A DNA stretch of 64,000 nucleotides, taken from assembly GCF_004345425.1 (NCBI RefSeq), contig NZ_SLVP01000001.1, positions 1,515,395 through 1,579,394 on the forward strand, read 5' to 3'. The notes beneath the pieces are model-generated. The model made no database searches. It worked only from the letters and a program-made list of their open reading frames with translations, and was not told the DNA's origin. This DNA comes from Paenibacillus sp. BK033. GTDB taxonomy: Bacteria; Bacillota; Bacilli; Paenibacillales; Paenibacillaceae. The translations under genes were made by a program, and so were the position numbers. Of this stretch, positions 54,167-63,596 are shown piece by piece; the stretch's first letter is position 1, and every line of letters begins with the position of its first letter.

Positions 54167-54784
54167 TTAATCAATGATAACTTCTTTATTCGGATTGTGG
54201 AGATACTCGAACATCAGCTGGACTTGTTCAAGCGTATTTCGTTCGATGGAAAGCTCGGGCAGCTCGTCGATGCCGAAGAAACCGACATCGCTTGTTTCCA
54301 CGCCTGCTGTTGCTTCTCCGCCAATGATCTCGCACAGAATAAACATTTTATAGACATGATAAGGGCTAGGCGGGTGGTTATGGAATTTCTTGTCGAGTAC
54401 AGCCAAGAGACGTACGGCAGCGGTATCGAACCCGGCTTCTTCTTGCGTTTCCTTGACGGCGATTTCCTTTGGGGAATACCCCATATCGCTCCATCCGCCA
54501 GGCAGGGACCAACCGCCGTCTATTTTTTCCTTAACTAATAAGAGCTTGTTATCTCGGAAAACTACCGCGCGGATATCGGTTTTCGGTGTGGCGTAGCCCT
54601 TGTCGCTGGCGAAAGCAAGGACGATTTGCTCATGGCTAACGGAGGTGTATTCAGCCAAAATTTCGATACTCATCCGACGCAGCGCTTCATAACGCTCGAT
54701 ATCGTAAACATCCTTTGCGTAAGTTAACCCGGTTTGCGCGATAGCTTGCATTTGTTTAGCCCACTCTAACCATTTTGGTTCCAT
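54167..54784 (-). CDS. NUDIX hydrolase with N-terminal helical domain
   Basis: Protein of 205 residues. The NUDIX box runs from GGWSDMGYSPKEIAVKE to TQEEAGFD (about residues 97-121), with Lys replacing the usual Arg of REUXEE. Residues 1-60 (KWLEWAKQMQAIAQTGLTY onward) form the helical domain found in Nudix_N_2-type enzymes that act on nucleoside diphosphates linked to another moiety. Substrate not identified. Confidence 0.92.
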   Translation of the reverse strand: MEPKWLEWAKQMQAIAQTGLTYAKDVYDIERYEALRRMSIEILAEYTSVSHEQIVLAFASDKGYATPKTDIRAVVFRDNKLLLVKEKIDGGWSLPGGWSDMGYSPKEIAVKETQEEAGFDTAAVRLLAVLDKKFHNHPPSPYHVYKMFILCEIIGGEATAGVETSDVGFFGIDELPELSIERNTLEQVQLMFEYLHNPNKEVIID

Positions 54785-54841
54785 TTACGGAAATACCTTC
54801 TTTCTGTTTTTGGTCTATGCGTTAAGAAACTGTAAATGAGA

Positions 54842-54870
54842 TTAACGGCTTGCCTTTATCCTTATATAAT
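54842..54870 (+). promoter_or_regulatory. Promoter of the chromate transporter gene
   Basis: TTAACG (54842-54847), 17-base spacer and consensus TATAAT (54865-54870), 30 bp before the TTG start. Confidence 0.65.
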
Positions 54871-54900
54871 AAGGGAAAAACCTGGAGAGGAACAATCGAC

Positions 54901-56073
54901 TTGAAGCCTTTATTCGAAGTATTGGCCGTATCATTCAAACTTGGCTGCACATCGTTTGGCGGTCCTACCGCGCATCTTGGTTATTTCCACAATGAATATG
55001 TGAAGCGCCGCCGTTGGATGGATGAACGCAGTTATGCCGATCTTGTCGCCTTAGCGCAGTTTCTCCCCGGCCCTGCGAGCAGCCAGGTTGGCATTGGCAT
55101 CGGAATTTTGCGAGCTGGATGGCTTGGAGGAGTCGCGGCATGGATCGGGTTTACGATGCCTTCGGTTATCCTTCTTGTCCTGTTTGCTCTACTCATGCAA
55201 GGATTCGATATCGGCAATTCCGGTTGGATCCACGGTTTGAAAATTGTAGCGGTTGCGATTGTTGCCCAAGCGGTATTAAGCATGGGACAAAAGCTTGCGC
55301 CGGACCGGAACAGGGCGACTCTGGCGATCTTGGCTGCGGCTGTCACTTTATTGTGGCAGACTGCCGTAAGTCAGATTCTGATCCTCCTGGCAGCAGGAGG
55401 AATCGGCTATCTGTTGTACAGACAAGCTGAAGGAACGGAAACGAGCCTTACAGTGCCGGTACCTATCAGCAGACGTGCGGGAATGCTTTGTCTCGGTTTT
55501 TTTCTGGTTCTGCTAATCGGTCTGCCGGTTGTAAGGCAGCTCGTCGGAGGAGAGGGCTTGCTGGCCTTGTTCGAAAGCTTCTATCGCTCAGGCTCGTTAG
55601 TCTTTGGCGGCGGTCATGTGGTGCTGCCGCTGCTGGAGCGGGAAGTCGTGCCTACGGGTTGGATGAGCAAAGCGGATTTCTTGGCCGGTTACGGTGCCAC
55701 GCAAGCTGTTCCCGGACCGTTATTTACGATAGCCGCTTACCTTGGCGCGATGATAAGCGGCGTGAAGGGGGCGCTAGTGGCAACGGTAGCGATTTTCCTG
55801 CCGGCTTTTCTGCTTATGGCCGGGGCGCTGCCGTTCTGGAGCACGCTTCGTCACAATGCTAAGGTGCAAGGCGCACTGGCAGGCGTTAACGCGGGGGTAG
55901 TAGGCATCTTGCTTGCCGCTCTGTATAATCCGTTATGGGTTACGGCCGTAAGGGAACCTCAGGATTTTGTGCTGGCCTTGCTGCTGTTCGGCATGCTTGT
56001 TTATTGGAAGCTGCCGCCATGGGTCGTTGTGCTCGCGGGGCTGACGGGAGGTTGGCTGCTGGGGTATATTTGA
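54901..56073 (+). CDS. chrA: Chromate transporter (CHR family)
   Basis: Membrane protein of 390 residues from TTG 54901 (GGAGAGG at 54884-54890; the longer in-frame ATG at 54850 lies over the promoter). It carries the two homologous CHR halves: FKLGCTSFGGPTAHLGYF in the first and FYRSGSLVFGGGHVVLPLLE in the second, with FLPGPASSQVGIGIG and ATQAVPGPLFTIAAYLGA. It probably exports chromate or a similar oxyanion by proton coupling. No chrR-type gene is adjacent. Confidence 0.92.
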   Translation: MKPLFEVLAVSFKLGCTSFGGPTAHLGYFHNEYVKRRRWMDERSYADLVALAQFLPGPASSQVGIGIGILRAGWLGGVAAWIGFTMPSVILLVLFALLMQGFDIGNSGWIHGLKIVAVAIVAQAVLSMGQKLAPDRNRATLAILAAAVTLLWQTAVSQILILLAAGGIGYLLYRQAEGTETSLTVPVPISRRAGMLCLGFFLVLLIGLPVVRQLVGGEGLLALFESFYRSGSLVFGGGHVVLPLLEREVVPTGWMSKADFLAGYGATQAVPGPLFTIAAYLGAMISGVKGALVATVAIFLPAFLLMAGALPFWSTLRHNAKVQGALAGVNAGVVGILLAALYNPLWVTAVREPQDFVLALLLFGMLVYWKLPPWVVVLAGLTGGWLLGYI

Positions 56074-56090
56074 GAATTATTGCTTTAATT

Positions 56091-56136
56091 GTGTAACTCC
56101 ATTCGGCAAGTTGAGTGGGGTTACATATTTTTTTTA
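56091..56136 (+). terminator. Intrinsic terminator of chrA
   Basis: GTGTAACTCCA pairs with TGGGGTTACAT (one wobble) and is followed by a T-rich tail from 56127. Confidence 0.75.
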
Positions 56137-56212
56137 TTACAAATAAAGGATATCCCTAAGCGTTTAACGAACATACATTCTGATCAGAGTGACTGAAGGG
56201 ATGAGGGAAATC

Positions 56213-56638
56213 ATGACCGATATTACGATTTCATTTGGCAAAGAAGAAGAAAGCACCTACATTCGGAACAAACTAATCGAGTTTAACGCAAAGCACGTTC
56301 CGGAACATTTAAGTTCACGCTATGAAGAGATCAACTTAACGTTGAAGGACGAGAACGGCAGCATTATCGGAGGGATGTTGTCCACCCTTTGCTGGAACTG
56401 GATCGAAGTCGAAATCTTGTGGATTGACGATTCAAAGAGAGGTAATGGACTAGGGACGCAACTGTTGAGTCGGATCGAGCAGATTGCAAGAGAGAAGGGC
56501 TGCACGTTTATTAAGCTAAACACGTTCAGTTTTCAAGCTCCTCTTTTTTATCTCAAGCATGGTTATGTCCAGGTGGCCGTGTTCGAAGAGGCGCCAATCG
56601 GAAGCAATCATTATTACTTTAAGAAAACCATTGCATAG
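56213..56638 (+). CDS. GNAT family N-acetyltransferase
   Basis: Protein of 141 residues. ATG 56213 follows GAGGG; in-frame starts at 56189 and 56201 are alternatives. GNAT features: LWIDDSKRGNGLGTQLLSRI with the acetyl-CoA loop (KRGNGLG) and KLNTFSFQAPLFYLKHGYVQV. It is short for a GNAT but complete. It lies 15 bp before the phosphotransferase gene. Confidence 0.9.
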   Translation: MTDITISFGKEEESTYIRNKLIEFNAKHVPEHLSSRYEEINLTLKDENGSIIGGMLSTLCWNWIEVEILWIDDSKRGNGLGTQLLSRIEQIAREKGCTFIKLNTFSFQAPLFYLKHGYVQVAVFEEAPIGSNHYYFKKTIA

Positions 56639-56653
56639 AGCAGGAGGCGTCAT

Positions 56654-57775
56654 ATGAGCGTTCAGCGCGTACCTGAAAAATGGGACAAGGAACAGCTTCT
56701 TCATTTGTCTAATATCTGTACTGGTTTTGAGTTTGGAGAGATTACCGAATGGTCCTGCAAATCGATTGGCCAGGAAAACAAAAACTTCGTAACGGACGGA
56801 GTCTATCGCATAGCGGGAACAAGCGAAAACAATGACGGTGAGCGTCGCTCATGGTCCTTTATTCTAAAAATCGTTATTCCAGATCCGATACGGGATGACC
56901 CCGCACATTATAATTATTGGCGGCGAGAAAGCTTAGTTTATGGTTCAGGTTTACTTGAGCATGTACCTTCGAATCTATTAACTCCCAAGTGTTACGCCAT
57001 TGACAATAAAGATGACGGCTCCATTTGGTTGTGGATGGAAGATATGGGGCAGGAAGAGAGGCCATGGAAGCGTGAGGATTACGGCTATGTAACGGAAAAG
57101 CTAGGCGAGATACAAGCCGAGTATCTGCTTGGAAAGCCCCTTCCGGAATTCAAATGGTTAAACCGGCATTGGATGCGATCGTGGCTGCATGAATGCGAAA
57201 AATACCGCTATGAACCTGATGCTGACAATACGCGGATATTGCTATCGGATAAAAGAGCGGCAGCAATATTGGACCAATTTCGTCATTTTAAACCTTGGAT
57301 CAATGATTGGCTGACTGCACTTGAACGGCTTCCTCAAACATTTTCCCATCAGGATTTTTATGAACAGAATATCATCCGGAATGATGCACGCCGGCGTGAA
57401 GGAAAGCTAACTTTGATCGATTGGCAGTTCGCAAGTATTTCAGGGGCGGGTGAAGATATAGGACGGTTCTTGGGTTTAGGTCTAAGTCGCGGCCATATAC
57501 CGGTTGATCGGTTTATGGAGTATCGAGAGTTATTTATTTCTTCTTATATTAGCGGGCTAAGAAAAGTCGGATGGCAGGGGGACGCAGAGCTTGCTCGTTT
57601 TGGTTATTTTGCTGCGTTTTCATTACGCTCGGTGTGGGAAGTTCCGAAGATGCTCAAGAAGCTGGTGCAAAATCCAGACTCAACGGAAACCAAAAAATGG
57701 ATGACCATTACGGAAATGCAGATGAAAACCGCCGTTGAAGCCGAAGGAATACGGGGCAGATTAGTAATTTGCTAA
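56654..57775 (+). CDS. Phosphotransferase / kinase-like protein (APH fold)
   Basis: Protein of 373 residues of the aminoglycoside phosphotransferase / choline kinase fold. The catalytic loop reads QTFSHQDFYEQNIIRND, with His-Gln-Asp in place of His-Gly-Asp and the metal-binding DWQFASISGAGEDIGRF after it. The N-terminal nucleotide-binding region (RSWSFILKIVIPDPIRDD) has the conserved Lys. Substrate unknown; no resistance function is implied by the sequence. ATG 56654 is behind AGGAGG. Confidence 0.85.
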   Translation: MSVQRVPEKWDKEQLLHLSNICTGFEFGEITEWSCKSIGQENKNFVTDGVYRIAGTSENNDGERRSWSFILKIVIPDPIRDDPAHYNYWRRESLVYGSGLLEHVPSNLLTPKCYAIDNKDDGSIWLWMEDMGQEERPWKREDYGYVTEKLGEIQAEYLLGKPLPEFKWLNRHWMRSWLHECEKYRYEPDADNTRILLSDKRAAAILDQFRHFKPWINDWLTALERLPQTFSHQDFYEQNIIRNDARRREGKLTLIDWQFASISGAGEDIGRFLGLGLSRGHIPVDRFMEYRELFISSYISGLRKVGWQGDAELARFGYFAAFSLRSVWEVPKMLKKLVQNPDSTETKKWMTITEMQMKTAVEAEGIRGRLVIC

Positions 57776-57854
57776 ATTGGAAATTTAGAACGATCTGGCT
57801 GCTAAGTGTAAGCAATTAAATAAGCTGTTTGATGATGAATCTAACATTCAAAGG

Positions 57855-57882
57855 AGCTTCCAGCGATGGAGGCTTTTTTTTG
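57855..57882 (+). terminator. Intrinsic terminator
   Basis: AGCTTCCA pairs with TGGAGGCT (one wobble) around GCGA, followed by eight T residues; 80 bp after the phosphotransferase stop. Confidence 0.85.
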
Positions 57883-58045
57883 CGTTCTCAAATATGGAAG
57901 AATCGCACTCGTTAATAAAAAAATCAAGATTTTGATGTCGGATTCGTTAGGATTGCGTAGGTATTCCATATAGTTGTCTACACAGCATGTTATCTAACCT
58001 AACACCTTGTCCATCAAAGAGGTGCATCGTAAGGGGGGGATTGCG
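57883..58045. other. Noncoding gap upstream of glnQ
   Basis: AT-rich stretch between the terminator and the transporter genes. It contains a G-run ribosome binding site (AAGGGGGG, 58031-58039). I did not find a convincing -35/-10 pair, nor direct repeats that match the known B. subtilis GlnL target clearly enough to report. Confidence 0.4.
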
Positions 58046-58774
58046 TTGATTGATTTTCAGCAAGTGGAGAAGCATTTTGGCGATTTTCATGTGCTTAAAG
58101 GCATCGATCTTCGTATCGCTCAGGGAGAAGTCGTCGTTGTGATCGGACCTTCCGGATCGGGGAAGAGTACGCTCCTGCGCTGCATCAACCGGTTGGAGTC
58201 GATCACGAGTGGCCGTCTGATTGTGAGCGGAGTTGACGTCACCGACAAGAAAGCCGACATTAACAAGCTTCGGCGGGAAATCGGCATGGTGTTCCAGCAC
58301 TTCAATCTCTATCCTCATAGGAAAGTGATCGACAATATTACGCTCGCTCCAATGAAGGCGCTAGGCGTGCCGAAGCAGCAAGCGATGGAAACGGCCAGAA
58401 TGTATTTGGAGAAAGTTGGCATCGCCGACAAGGCGGGAGCGTTTCCATCGCAGCTGTCAGGGGGACAACAGCAGCGTGTAGCAATCGCAAGGGCGTTAGC
58501 TATGACGCCCAAGATTATGCTCTTTGACGAGCCAACCTCCGCGCTCGACCCGGAAATGGTCGGAGAAGTGCTGGACGTCATGAAGACCTTGGCGCACGAA
58601 GGGATGACGATGGTCGTCGTTACGCACGAGATGGGTTTCGCAAGGGAAGTGGCGGACCGCGTCGTCTTTATGGACAAAGGGCAAATCGTCGAAATTTCTC
58701 CGCCGGAGGAATTTTTCGAACAGCCCCGTGAAGAAAGGGCGCGTTTGTTTCTCAATCGCGTGCTGCACCATTAA
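58046..58774 (+). CDS. glnQ: Amino acid (glutamine-type) ABC transporter, ATP-binding protein
   Basis: ATPase of 242 residues starting at TTG 58046 behind AAGGGGGG. Walker [15 protein letters not shown]-loop [10 protein letters not shown], signature [15 protein letters not shown], Walker [16 protein letters not shown], and switch His in VTHEMGF. Highest similarity is to the polar amino acid transporter ATPases GlnQ/ArtP. It is first in a four-gene transporter operon that is followed by glnKL. Confidence 0.93.
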   Translation: MIDFQQVEKHFGDFHVLKGIDLRIAQGEVVVVIGPSGSGKSTLLRCINRLESITSGRLIVSGVDVTDKKADINKLRREIGMVFQHFNLYPHRKVIDNITLAPMKALGVPKQQAMETARMYLEKVGIADKAGAFPSQLSGGQQQRVAIARALAMTPKIMLFDEPTSALDPEMVGEVLDVMKTLAHEGMTMVVVTHEMGFAREVADRVVFMDKGQIVEISPPEEFFEQPREERARLFLNRVLHH

Positions 58775-58835
58775 CGGCCTGCGCGCGAGCAAACCATATG
58801 CCCATGTTATCCCAATTGGAGAGGGGAATTAAGCG

Positions 58836-59684
58836 ATGAAGAGAAAAAGTTGGATGGCGTTTGGCTTCGTACTGATGTTTCTTTTTACAGTCTTATTAAC
58901 CGGTTGCGGCAATAATGAAGGAGGGGGCGGCAACGGCGCAGACGGGAATTCGCCGTCGGAAGCATCGTCGGCGCTGGGCGATATCAAGAGCCGAGGGAAG
59001 CTCGTTGTTGGCGTCAAGTACGATACGAAGCTATTCGGTCTGAAGGATCCGGCGAGCGGCAACGTCGAGGGGTTCGACGTCGATATCGCGAAAGCGCTCG
59101 CCAAGGAAATTCTCGGCGACGAGAACAAAATCGAGCTGAAGGAAGTCACTTCCAAGACACGCATTCCGATGTTGAACAACAAGGAGATCGATTTGATCGT
59201 CGCCACGATGACGATTACGGAGGAACGCAAGAAAGAAGTCGATTTCTCCGATGTGTACTTCAAGGCAGGCCAGTCTCTTCTGGTGAAGAAAGGAAGTCCG
59301 ATCAAGAGCATCGACGACATAAAGAAAGGTACGAAAGTATTGGCCGTGAAGGGATCAACCTCGGTCGACAACATCAAAGCAAAAGTGCCGGACGCGACCA
59401 TCCTCGAGTTCGATAACTACCAGGACGCGTTCAGCGCGCTCAAAGCGGGTCAGGGCGATACGTTGACGACCGATAATGCGATTCTGTATGGCATGGCCGT
59501 TCAGGATCCCAACTATGAGGTAGTCGGAGAGCCGTTCACCGACGAGCCTTACGGCATCGCGATCAAGAAGGGCGCAACCGATCTTCTGAACAGCGTCAAT
59601 GAAGGATTGAAGAGGCTGCACGACAATGGCGAATACGACAAGATTTACGAGAAATGGATCGGCAAAGCCCCATCCGGGGAATAG
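58836..59684 (+). CDS. glnH: Amino acid ABC transporter, substrate-binding lipoprotein
   Basis: Lipoprotein of 282 residues. Signal peptide with lipobox LLTGC (Cys at about residue 27), then a Gly/Asn-rich linker. The family-3 solute-binding domain shows GKLVVGVKYDTKLFGLKD, VEGFDVDIAKALAKEILG, VATMTITEERKKEVDFS and PYGIAIKKGATDLL. It captures an amino acid outside the membrane; the link to glnKL suggests glutamine. ATG 58836 follows GGAGAGGGG. Confidence 0.92.
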   Translation: MKRKSWMAFGFVLMFLFTVLLTGCGNNEGGGGNGADGNSPSEASSALGDIKSRGKLVVGVKYDTKLFGLKDPASGNVEGFDVDIAKALAKEILGDENKIELKEVTSKTRIPMLNNKEIDLIVATMTITEERKKEVDFSDVYFKAGQSLLVKKGSPIKSIDDIKKGTKVLAVKGSTSVDNIKAKVPDATILEFDNYQDAFSALKAGQGDTLTTDNAILYGMAVQDPNYEVVGEPFTDEPYGIAIKKGATDLLNSVNEGLKRLHDNGEYDKIYEKWIGKAPSGE

Positions 59685-59759
59685 AGGTTTGCAAACAACA
59701 GGATGGGTGGCCAAGCGCCACCCATCTTCTGCATATCGGGAATAGCGGGAGGGGATAGC

Positions 59760-60413
59760 ATGCCGGACTTATCGATTTTTACTGACAATTTCGATATCTA
59801 TATGAAAGGGTTTGGCAACACGATTTGGGCGAGCATCATCGCTTTACTCGGCAGCTTCGCTCTTGGAACGATCATTGCCGTATTCCGTATTTCATTCGTC
59901 AAGCCGCTCGTATGGATCGGGACGGCTTACGTCGAGTTCGTTAGGAATATACCGCTGCTGCTGGTCGTTTTCGTGTTTTATTACGGTTTGCCATCATTAG
60001 GCGTGACGTTAAGCGGATTCATCTGCGGCACGGTCGGACTTATGGTATATACCGCCTCCTTCGTTGCCGAAGCAATTCGGGCGGGCATCATGAGCATTCC
60101 GGCCGGACAGACCGAGGCGGCCAGAGCATCGGGATTGACGTACTTGCAGACGATGCGGAATGTCGTGCTACCGCAGGCGATTAAAATCGTCATTCCGCCG
60201 CTCAGCAACCAATTCATTAACCTCGTGAAAAACTCATCGATTCTAGGCGTCTTCGCCGGATTCGACCTGATGTATTATGGCGATCAAGTCGCCAGCAAAA
60301 CGTACGCAACCTTCGACACCTATATCTTCGTCGCGGCTTTGTATCTCGTTTTGACCCTTCCTTTAAGCTTCGCTGCGCTGCGTCTCGAGCGAAAATTGGC
60401 CAAGAACGAATAG
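59760..60413 (+). CDS. glnM: Amino acid ABC transporter permease 1
   Basis: Permease of 217 residues. The EAA loop is visible as IPAGQTEAARASGLTYLQT, followed by VVLPQAIKIVIPPLSNQFINL, and the N-terminal region YVEFVRNIPLLLVVFVFYY is typical of polar amino acid permeases. ATG 59760 is chosen over 59703 because GGGAGGGG (59746-59753) lies between them. Confidence 0.92.
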   Translation: MPDLSIFTDNFDIYMKGFGNTIWASIIALLGSFALGTIIAVFRISFVKPLVWIGTAYVEFVRNIPLLLVVFVFYYGLPSLGVTLSGFICGTVGLMVYTASFVAEAIRAGIMSIPAGQTEAARASGLTYLQTMRNVVLPQAIKIVIPPLSNQFINLVKNSSILGVFAGFDLMYYGDQVASKTYATFDTYIFVAALYLVLTLPLSFAALRLERKLAKNE

Positions 60414-60469
60414 ATTGCGCAAGCAGGAATGCCGCGAAACTTGCGAATAACTTTTAGGAGGAACGGTGG

Positions 60470-61120
60470 ATGGACATTGCTGGCGCTTTCTCTTACCATA
60501 ATCTCATCTTTATACTGAAAGGCTTCGGCATCACGCTTTGGGTTGCATTCATCGCGATCGTGCTGAGCTTTGTACTTGGCAGCATCGCCGGAACGCTGCG
60601 GTATATGAATATTCCCGTTATATCACGCATCATCGGGGTGCTCGTCGAGTTTATCCGTAATTTGCCTCTTTTGTTGATATTGTTTTTCACTTATTTCGCA
60701 ATGCCGGACGTTGGTCTCAAGCTGGGGGTCATGAGCTCGGCCATCGTCGGATTGACGGTATTCGAAGCCGCGATGATCTCGGAAATCGTGCGCAGCGGAC
60801 TTAGCTCGATCCCGAAAGGTCAGGTGGAAGCCGCCCGTTCGTCGGGTCTCACTTATACGCAGACGGTCTGGCATATTGTTCTCCCGCAGGGATTGAGGAG
60901 AATGGTGCCGCCGATCGTAAGCCAGTTCATCTCTTTGCTCAAGGATACGTCGCTAGCTATCGTCATTTCCCTGCCTGAGCTGATGCACAATTCAAAAATC
61001 GTCATCGCGCAAAATTTCAATTATACCCTGCCTATTCTCGCATTGGTGGCCGTTATGTATTTTGTGGTCAATTACGCGCTGTCGCTTGCGGCTAGACGCC
61101 TTGAAAATAAATGGGGCTAA
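60470..61120 (+). CDS. glnP: Amino acid ABC transporter permease 2
   Basis: Permease of 216 residues, homologous to the first. EAA loop IPKGQVEAARSSGLTYTQT then VLPQGLRRMVPPIVSQFISL; N-terminal LVEFIRNLPLLLILFFTYF. With GlnM it would form the membrane channel. ATG 60470 is behind TAGGAGG. It ends 16 bp before the kinase start. Confidence 0.92.
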   Translation: MDIAGAFSYHNLIFILKGFGITLWVAFIAIVLSFVLGSIAGTLRYMNIPVISRIIGVLVEFIRNLPLLLILFFTYFAMPDVGLKLGVMSSAIVGLTVFEAAMISEIVRSGLSSIPKGQVEAARSSGLTYTQTVWHIVLPQGLRRMVPPIVSQFISLLKDTSLAIVISLPELMHNSKIVIAQNFNYTLPILALVAVMYFVVNYALSLAARRLENKWG

Positions 61121-61136
61121 CAGAGTTCAGATCCCG

Positions 61137-62438
61137 ATGGGAGTCATTCCTATAGCCATTCAAAATTGGTCGAAATCCGAAAGCATGCAAATAACCGTCG
61201 TCGCCATCGTCGTAGCGGTTGCCGGCGAATTCAAGATCAACCCGTTCATCGGCGAGGTCTTTCGCATCGGTCTTGGCAGCAGTGCCTTTCTGTTCCTGCT
61301 ACTTTTGATGAGCCATCTGCCTTATTGGCGGACGGGAATCGCAGCAGGGGCAACGGTGCTGCTGTTCCGGGTAACGTTCGACGGTGCCGCCTCTTCTGGA
61401 GCCTTCTTTCTTCTCCACAGCATTAAAACGCACTTCTCCGCCATGCTCTATTACATGGTCTTCGGGGCCGGAATGGTTATCATTCGACGCAGATTGCAAC
61501 AATTGAATCCGCTTATTTTAGGGGCGTGCGTGTCGTTGATCGACGTTGTTTCCAATGAAGCGGAGCTGCTTATGCGCAGCTTTGTCTTTGGACTGCCGCA
61601 TTTACAATCCAATCAGTGGATGTTGATTTCGGTTATTGCGGTGGTGCGCAGCTACTTTACGACAGGCATTTACAGCAGTATCGCCGTGCATCAAATGCGA
61701 ATCATTCACGCTGAACAACAGAAACGGATGGAACAAATGATCAATGTAGGCAGCGGACTCTACGGCGAGGTCTTCTATTTGCGCAAATCAATGGATGTAC
61801 TCGAAAAGATTACCGCTAAGAGCCATGATCTTTACGGTCGACTGAACAAGGAAGGATTGAACGATTACGGCCGGACCGTGCTCGGAATTACCCAACAGAT
61901 TCACGAGGTGAAGAAGGATTCGCAGCGTATCCTGGCAGGACTGATGAAGCTGTTCGACCTGGAAAACGCCCAGGAGATGACCTTGTCAGAGGTTGTTGAG
62001 CTTGTGGCAAAGTCGAACGGAGAATACAGCCGGATGTTGAAGAAAGAGGTGCGGATCGAGATAGACGTCGGTATCGATTACCTAACCGCCCATTACATCC
62101 CGCTTATTACCGTTCTTAACAATTTGGCGGCCAACTCGGTCGAAGCGATTGATCGGCATGGATCGATTGGCATTCGTGTATGTGAACGCGAAGAAGACAC
62201 TTTGTTTATCGTGAGCGATACGGGGACGGGGATCACCGAACAAGATAAGGATATGGTATTCGAGCCTGGGTTTACGACCAAATTCAATCAGGAAGGAGTC
62301 GCGGCAACCGGAATTGGCCTCTCGCATGTTCGCGATATCGTCAGCTCATTCACGGGAAGACTATTCCTGACGGGGCGGGACACTGAGACCACATTCACCG
62401 CGGTTATTCCAACCGATCAGTTGAAGAAGGGAGTGTAG
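61137..62438 (+). CDS. glnK: Sensor histidine kinase GlnK (YcbA-like)
   Basis: Kinase of about 433 residues from ATG 61137; no good ribosome binding site is visible, so translation may depend on coupling with glnP, and the start is uncertain (TTG 61101 is another possibility). Several membrane helices occupy residues 15-215. The kinase part has the His-containing QQIHEVKKDSQRILAGL (HEVKKD), N box LNNLAANSVEAI, DTGTGI and GIGLSHVRDIVSSF. Similar to B. subtilis GlnK (YcbA), which senses glutamine for GlnL. Genetic linkage to a glutamine transporter supports that role. Confidence 0.85.
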   Translation: MGVIPIAIQNWSKSESMQITVVAIVVAVAGEFKINPFIGEVFRIGLGSSAFLFLLLLMSHLPYWRTGIAAGATVLLFRVTFDGAASSGAFFLLHSIKTHFSAMLYYMVFGAGMVIIRRRLQQLNPLILGACVSLIDVVSNEAELLMRSFVFGLPHLQSNQWMLISVIAVVRSYFTTGIYSSIAVHQMRIIHAEQQKRMEQMINVGSGLYGEVFYLRKSMDVLEKITAKSHDLYGRLNKEGLNDYGRTVLGITQQIHEVKKDSQRILAGLMKLFDLENAQEMTLSEVVELVAKSNGEYSRMLKKEVRIEIDVGIDYLTAHYIPLITVLNNLAANSVEAIDRHGSIGIRVCEREEDTLFIVSDTGTGITEQDKDMVFEPGFTTKFNQEGVAATGIGLSHVRDIVSSFTGRLFLTGRDTETTFTAVIPTDQLKKGV

Positions 62439-62442
62439 GCGC

Positions 62443-63342
62443 ATGTTATCGTTCTGTATTGTCGACGACGATGCGGTAAGCAGGCGGATGCTGCAGACGA
62501 TTATCGAGAAGGGCGGCGTCGGCGATGTGGTCGGAATGGCGGCGGGCGGCGTTGAAGGGAAACGGCTTGTGCTCAACGAGAATCCCGATGTCGTCCTCAT
62601 CGACCTATTGATGCCGGACCAGGATGGAATCGAAACGATCGAACGCCTGAAACAGGAAGGGTACGAAGGGAAGTACGTTATGATTTCCCAGATCGAGAAT
62701 AAAGAAATGATCAGTAAAGCGTACCAAGCGGGAATTGAATTTTATATTCAGAAACCGATTAACCGGGTGGAAGTCAAAGCCGTGCTTGGCAAAGTAAGCG
62801 AGCAATGGCGAATGGCCCGTTATCTGAAGGAAATAAAACAATCGATCGCGAAGCTGGATGACCTGAATCCGGATCATTCGGGCATGCGGAAGAAGCACGA
62901 TGCCAAAGAAATCATTCGGATGATTTTAATGGACATGGGCATTATCGGGGAGAGCGGAAGCCAAGACATCATCGAGATGATGTCTTGGTTGATCGGACGG
63001 CATCAAGACGCGGGTTTACCCCCACTGAAAGTGTTATACGAAATCGGAGCCCGGTCGAGCAGGCCGGAAGGCGGCGATATGGAGAAGGAAGGAAAGGCGG
63101 TCGAGCAGCGCATTCGCAGGACCGTCATAGCTGCTTTATCCAACTTAGCGAGTATTGGACTCACGGATTACAGCCACCCGAAGTTCGAGCATTACGCACC
63201 GCTTTATTTCGATTTCGAGGACGTGCGAATCAAAATGCGAGAAATCGACGAAAAATGCCCACAGGAGAAACGTAAAGTCAATATCAAGAAATTTCTTCAA
63301 GTGTTATACCTTGAAACGCTTGATAAAATGAAAAATCAGTAA
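62443..63342 (+). CDS. glnL: Response regulator GlnL (YcbB-like)
   Basis: Regulator of 299 residues, 4 bp after glnK. The receiver domain has the acidic pair in FCIVDDDAVSRRML, phospho-Asp in VVLIDLLMPDQDGI and the switch Lys in YIQKPINRVEV. The C-terminal output domain is the YcbB type (KEIIRMILMDMGIIGESGS, IIEMMSWLIGRHQDAGLPPL), restricted to GlnL/YcbB regulators. In B. subtilis GlnL activates glutamine uptake and glutaminase genes; here the target is likely the adjacent transporter operon. Confidence 0.92.
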   Translation: MLSFCIVDDDAVSRRMLQTIIEKGGVGDVVGMAAGGVEGKRLVLNENPDVVLIDLLMPDQDGIETIERLKQEGYEGKYVMISQIENKEMISKAYQAGIEFYIQKPINRVEVKAVLGKVSEQWRMARYLKEIKQSIAKLDDLNPDHSGMRKKHDAKEIIRMILMDMGIIGESGSQDIIEMMSWLIGRHQDAGLPPLKVLYEIGARSSRPEGGDMEKEGKAVEQRIRRTVIAALSNLASIGLTDYSHPKFEHYAPLYFDFEDVRIKMREIDEKCPQEKRKVNIKKFLQVLYLETLDKMKNQ

Positions 63343-63566
63343 ACAAGTCTGTGCAATGAGTTAACGTAATATTCCCCGATTAAGCTTCGCTCCGAATACG
63401 AAGAACATTAGAAGAAATAGCAAACGTTAAACGAGCAGTAAATTATTACCGGTTGAAATCTAAAATCTATTAATGCTATATTATTACTCCAGCCGCAAGA
63501 AACAAAAGGCTTGGAACAATAGTAACATCATTAACTATAGTAGAATTACAAAGATGAAAGAAATGC
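63343..63566. other. Noncoding region before the rRNA promoters
   Basis: About 220 AT-rich bases between glnL and the rRNA promoter at 63567. A weaker upstream promoter-like pair, TTGGAA (63511-63516) and TATAGT (63536-63541) with a 19-base spacer, may be a second rrn promoter. No gene with a ribosome binding site was seen; an ORF at 63473-63664 runs through the promoter and is noise. Confidence 0.5.
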
Positions 63567-63596
63567 TTGACGCAAAAAACAATAACGTGATAAGAT
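63567..63596 (+). promoter_or_regulatory. rRNA operon promoter
   Basis: TTGACG (63567-63572), 18-base spacer and TAAGAT (63591-63596), about 115 bases before the mature 16S start. The leader that follows contains TGTTCTTTGAAAACTG (63623-63638), a boxA-like antitermination element usual in Bacillales rRNA leaders. Confidence 0.75.

Noticed and set aside
56168..56181. LexA-box-like sequence before the GNAT gene at 56213
   Set aside because: Only 12/14 and it breaks the nearly invariant GTT half, unlike the two boxes near 24.5 kb.
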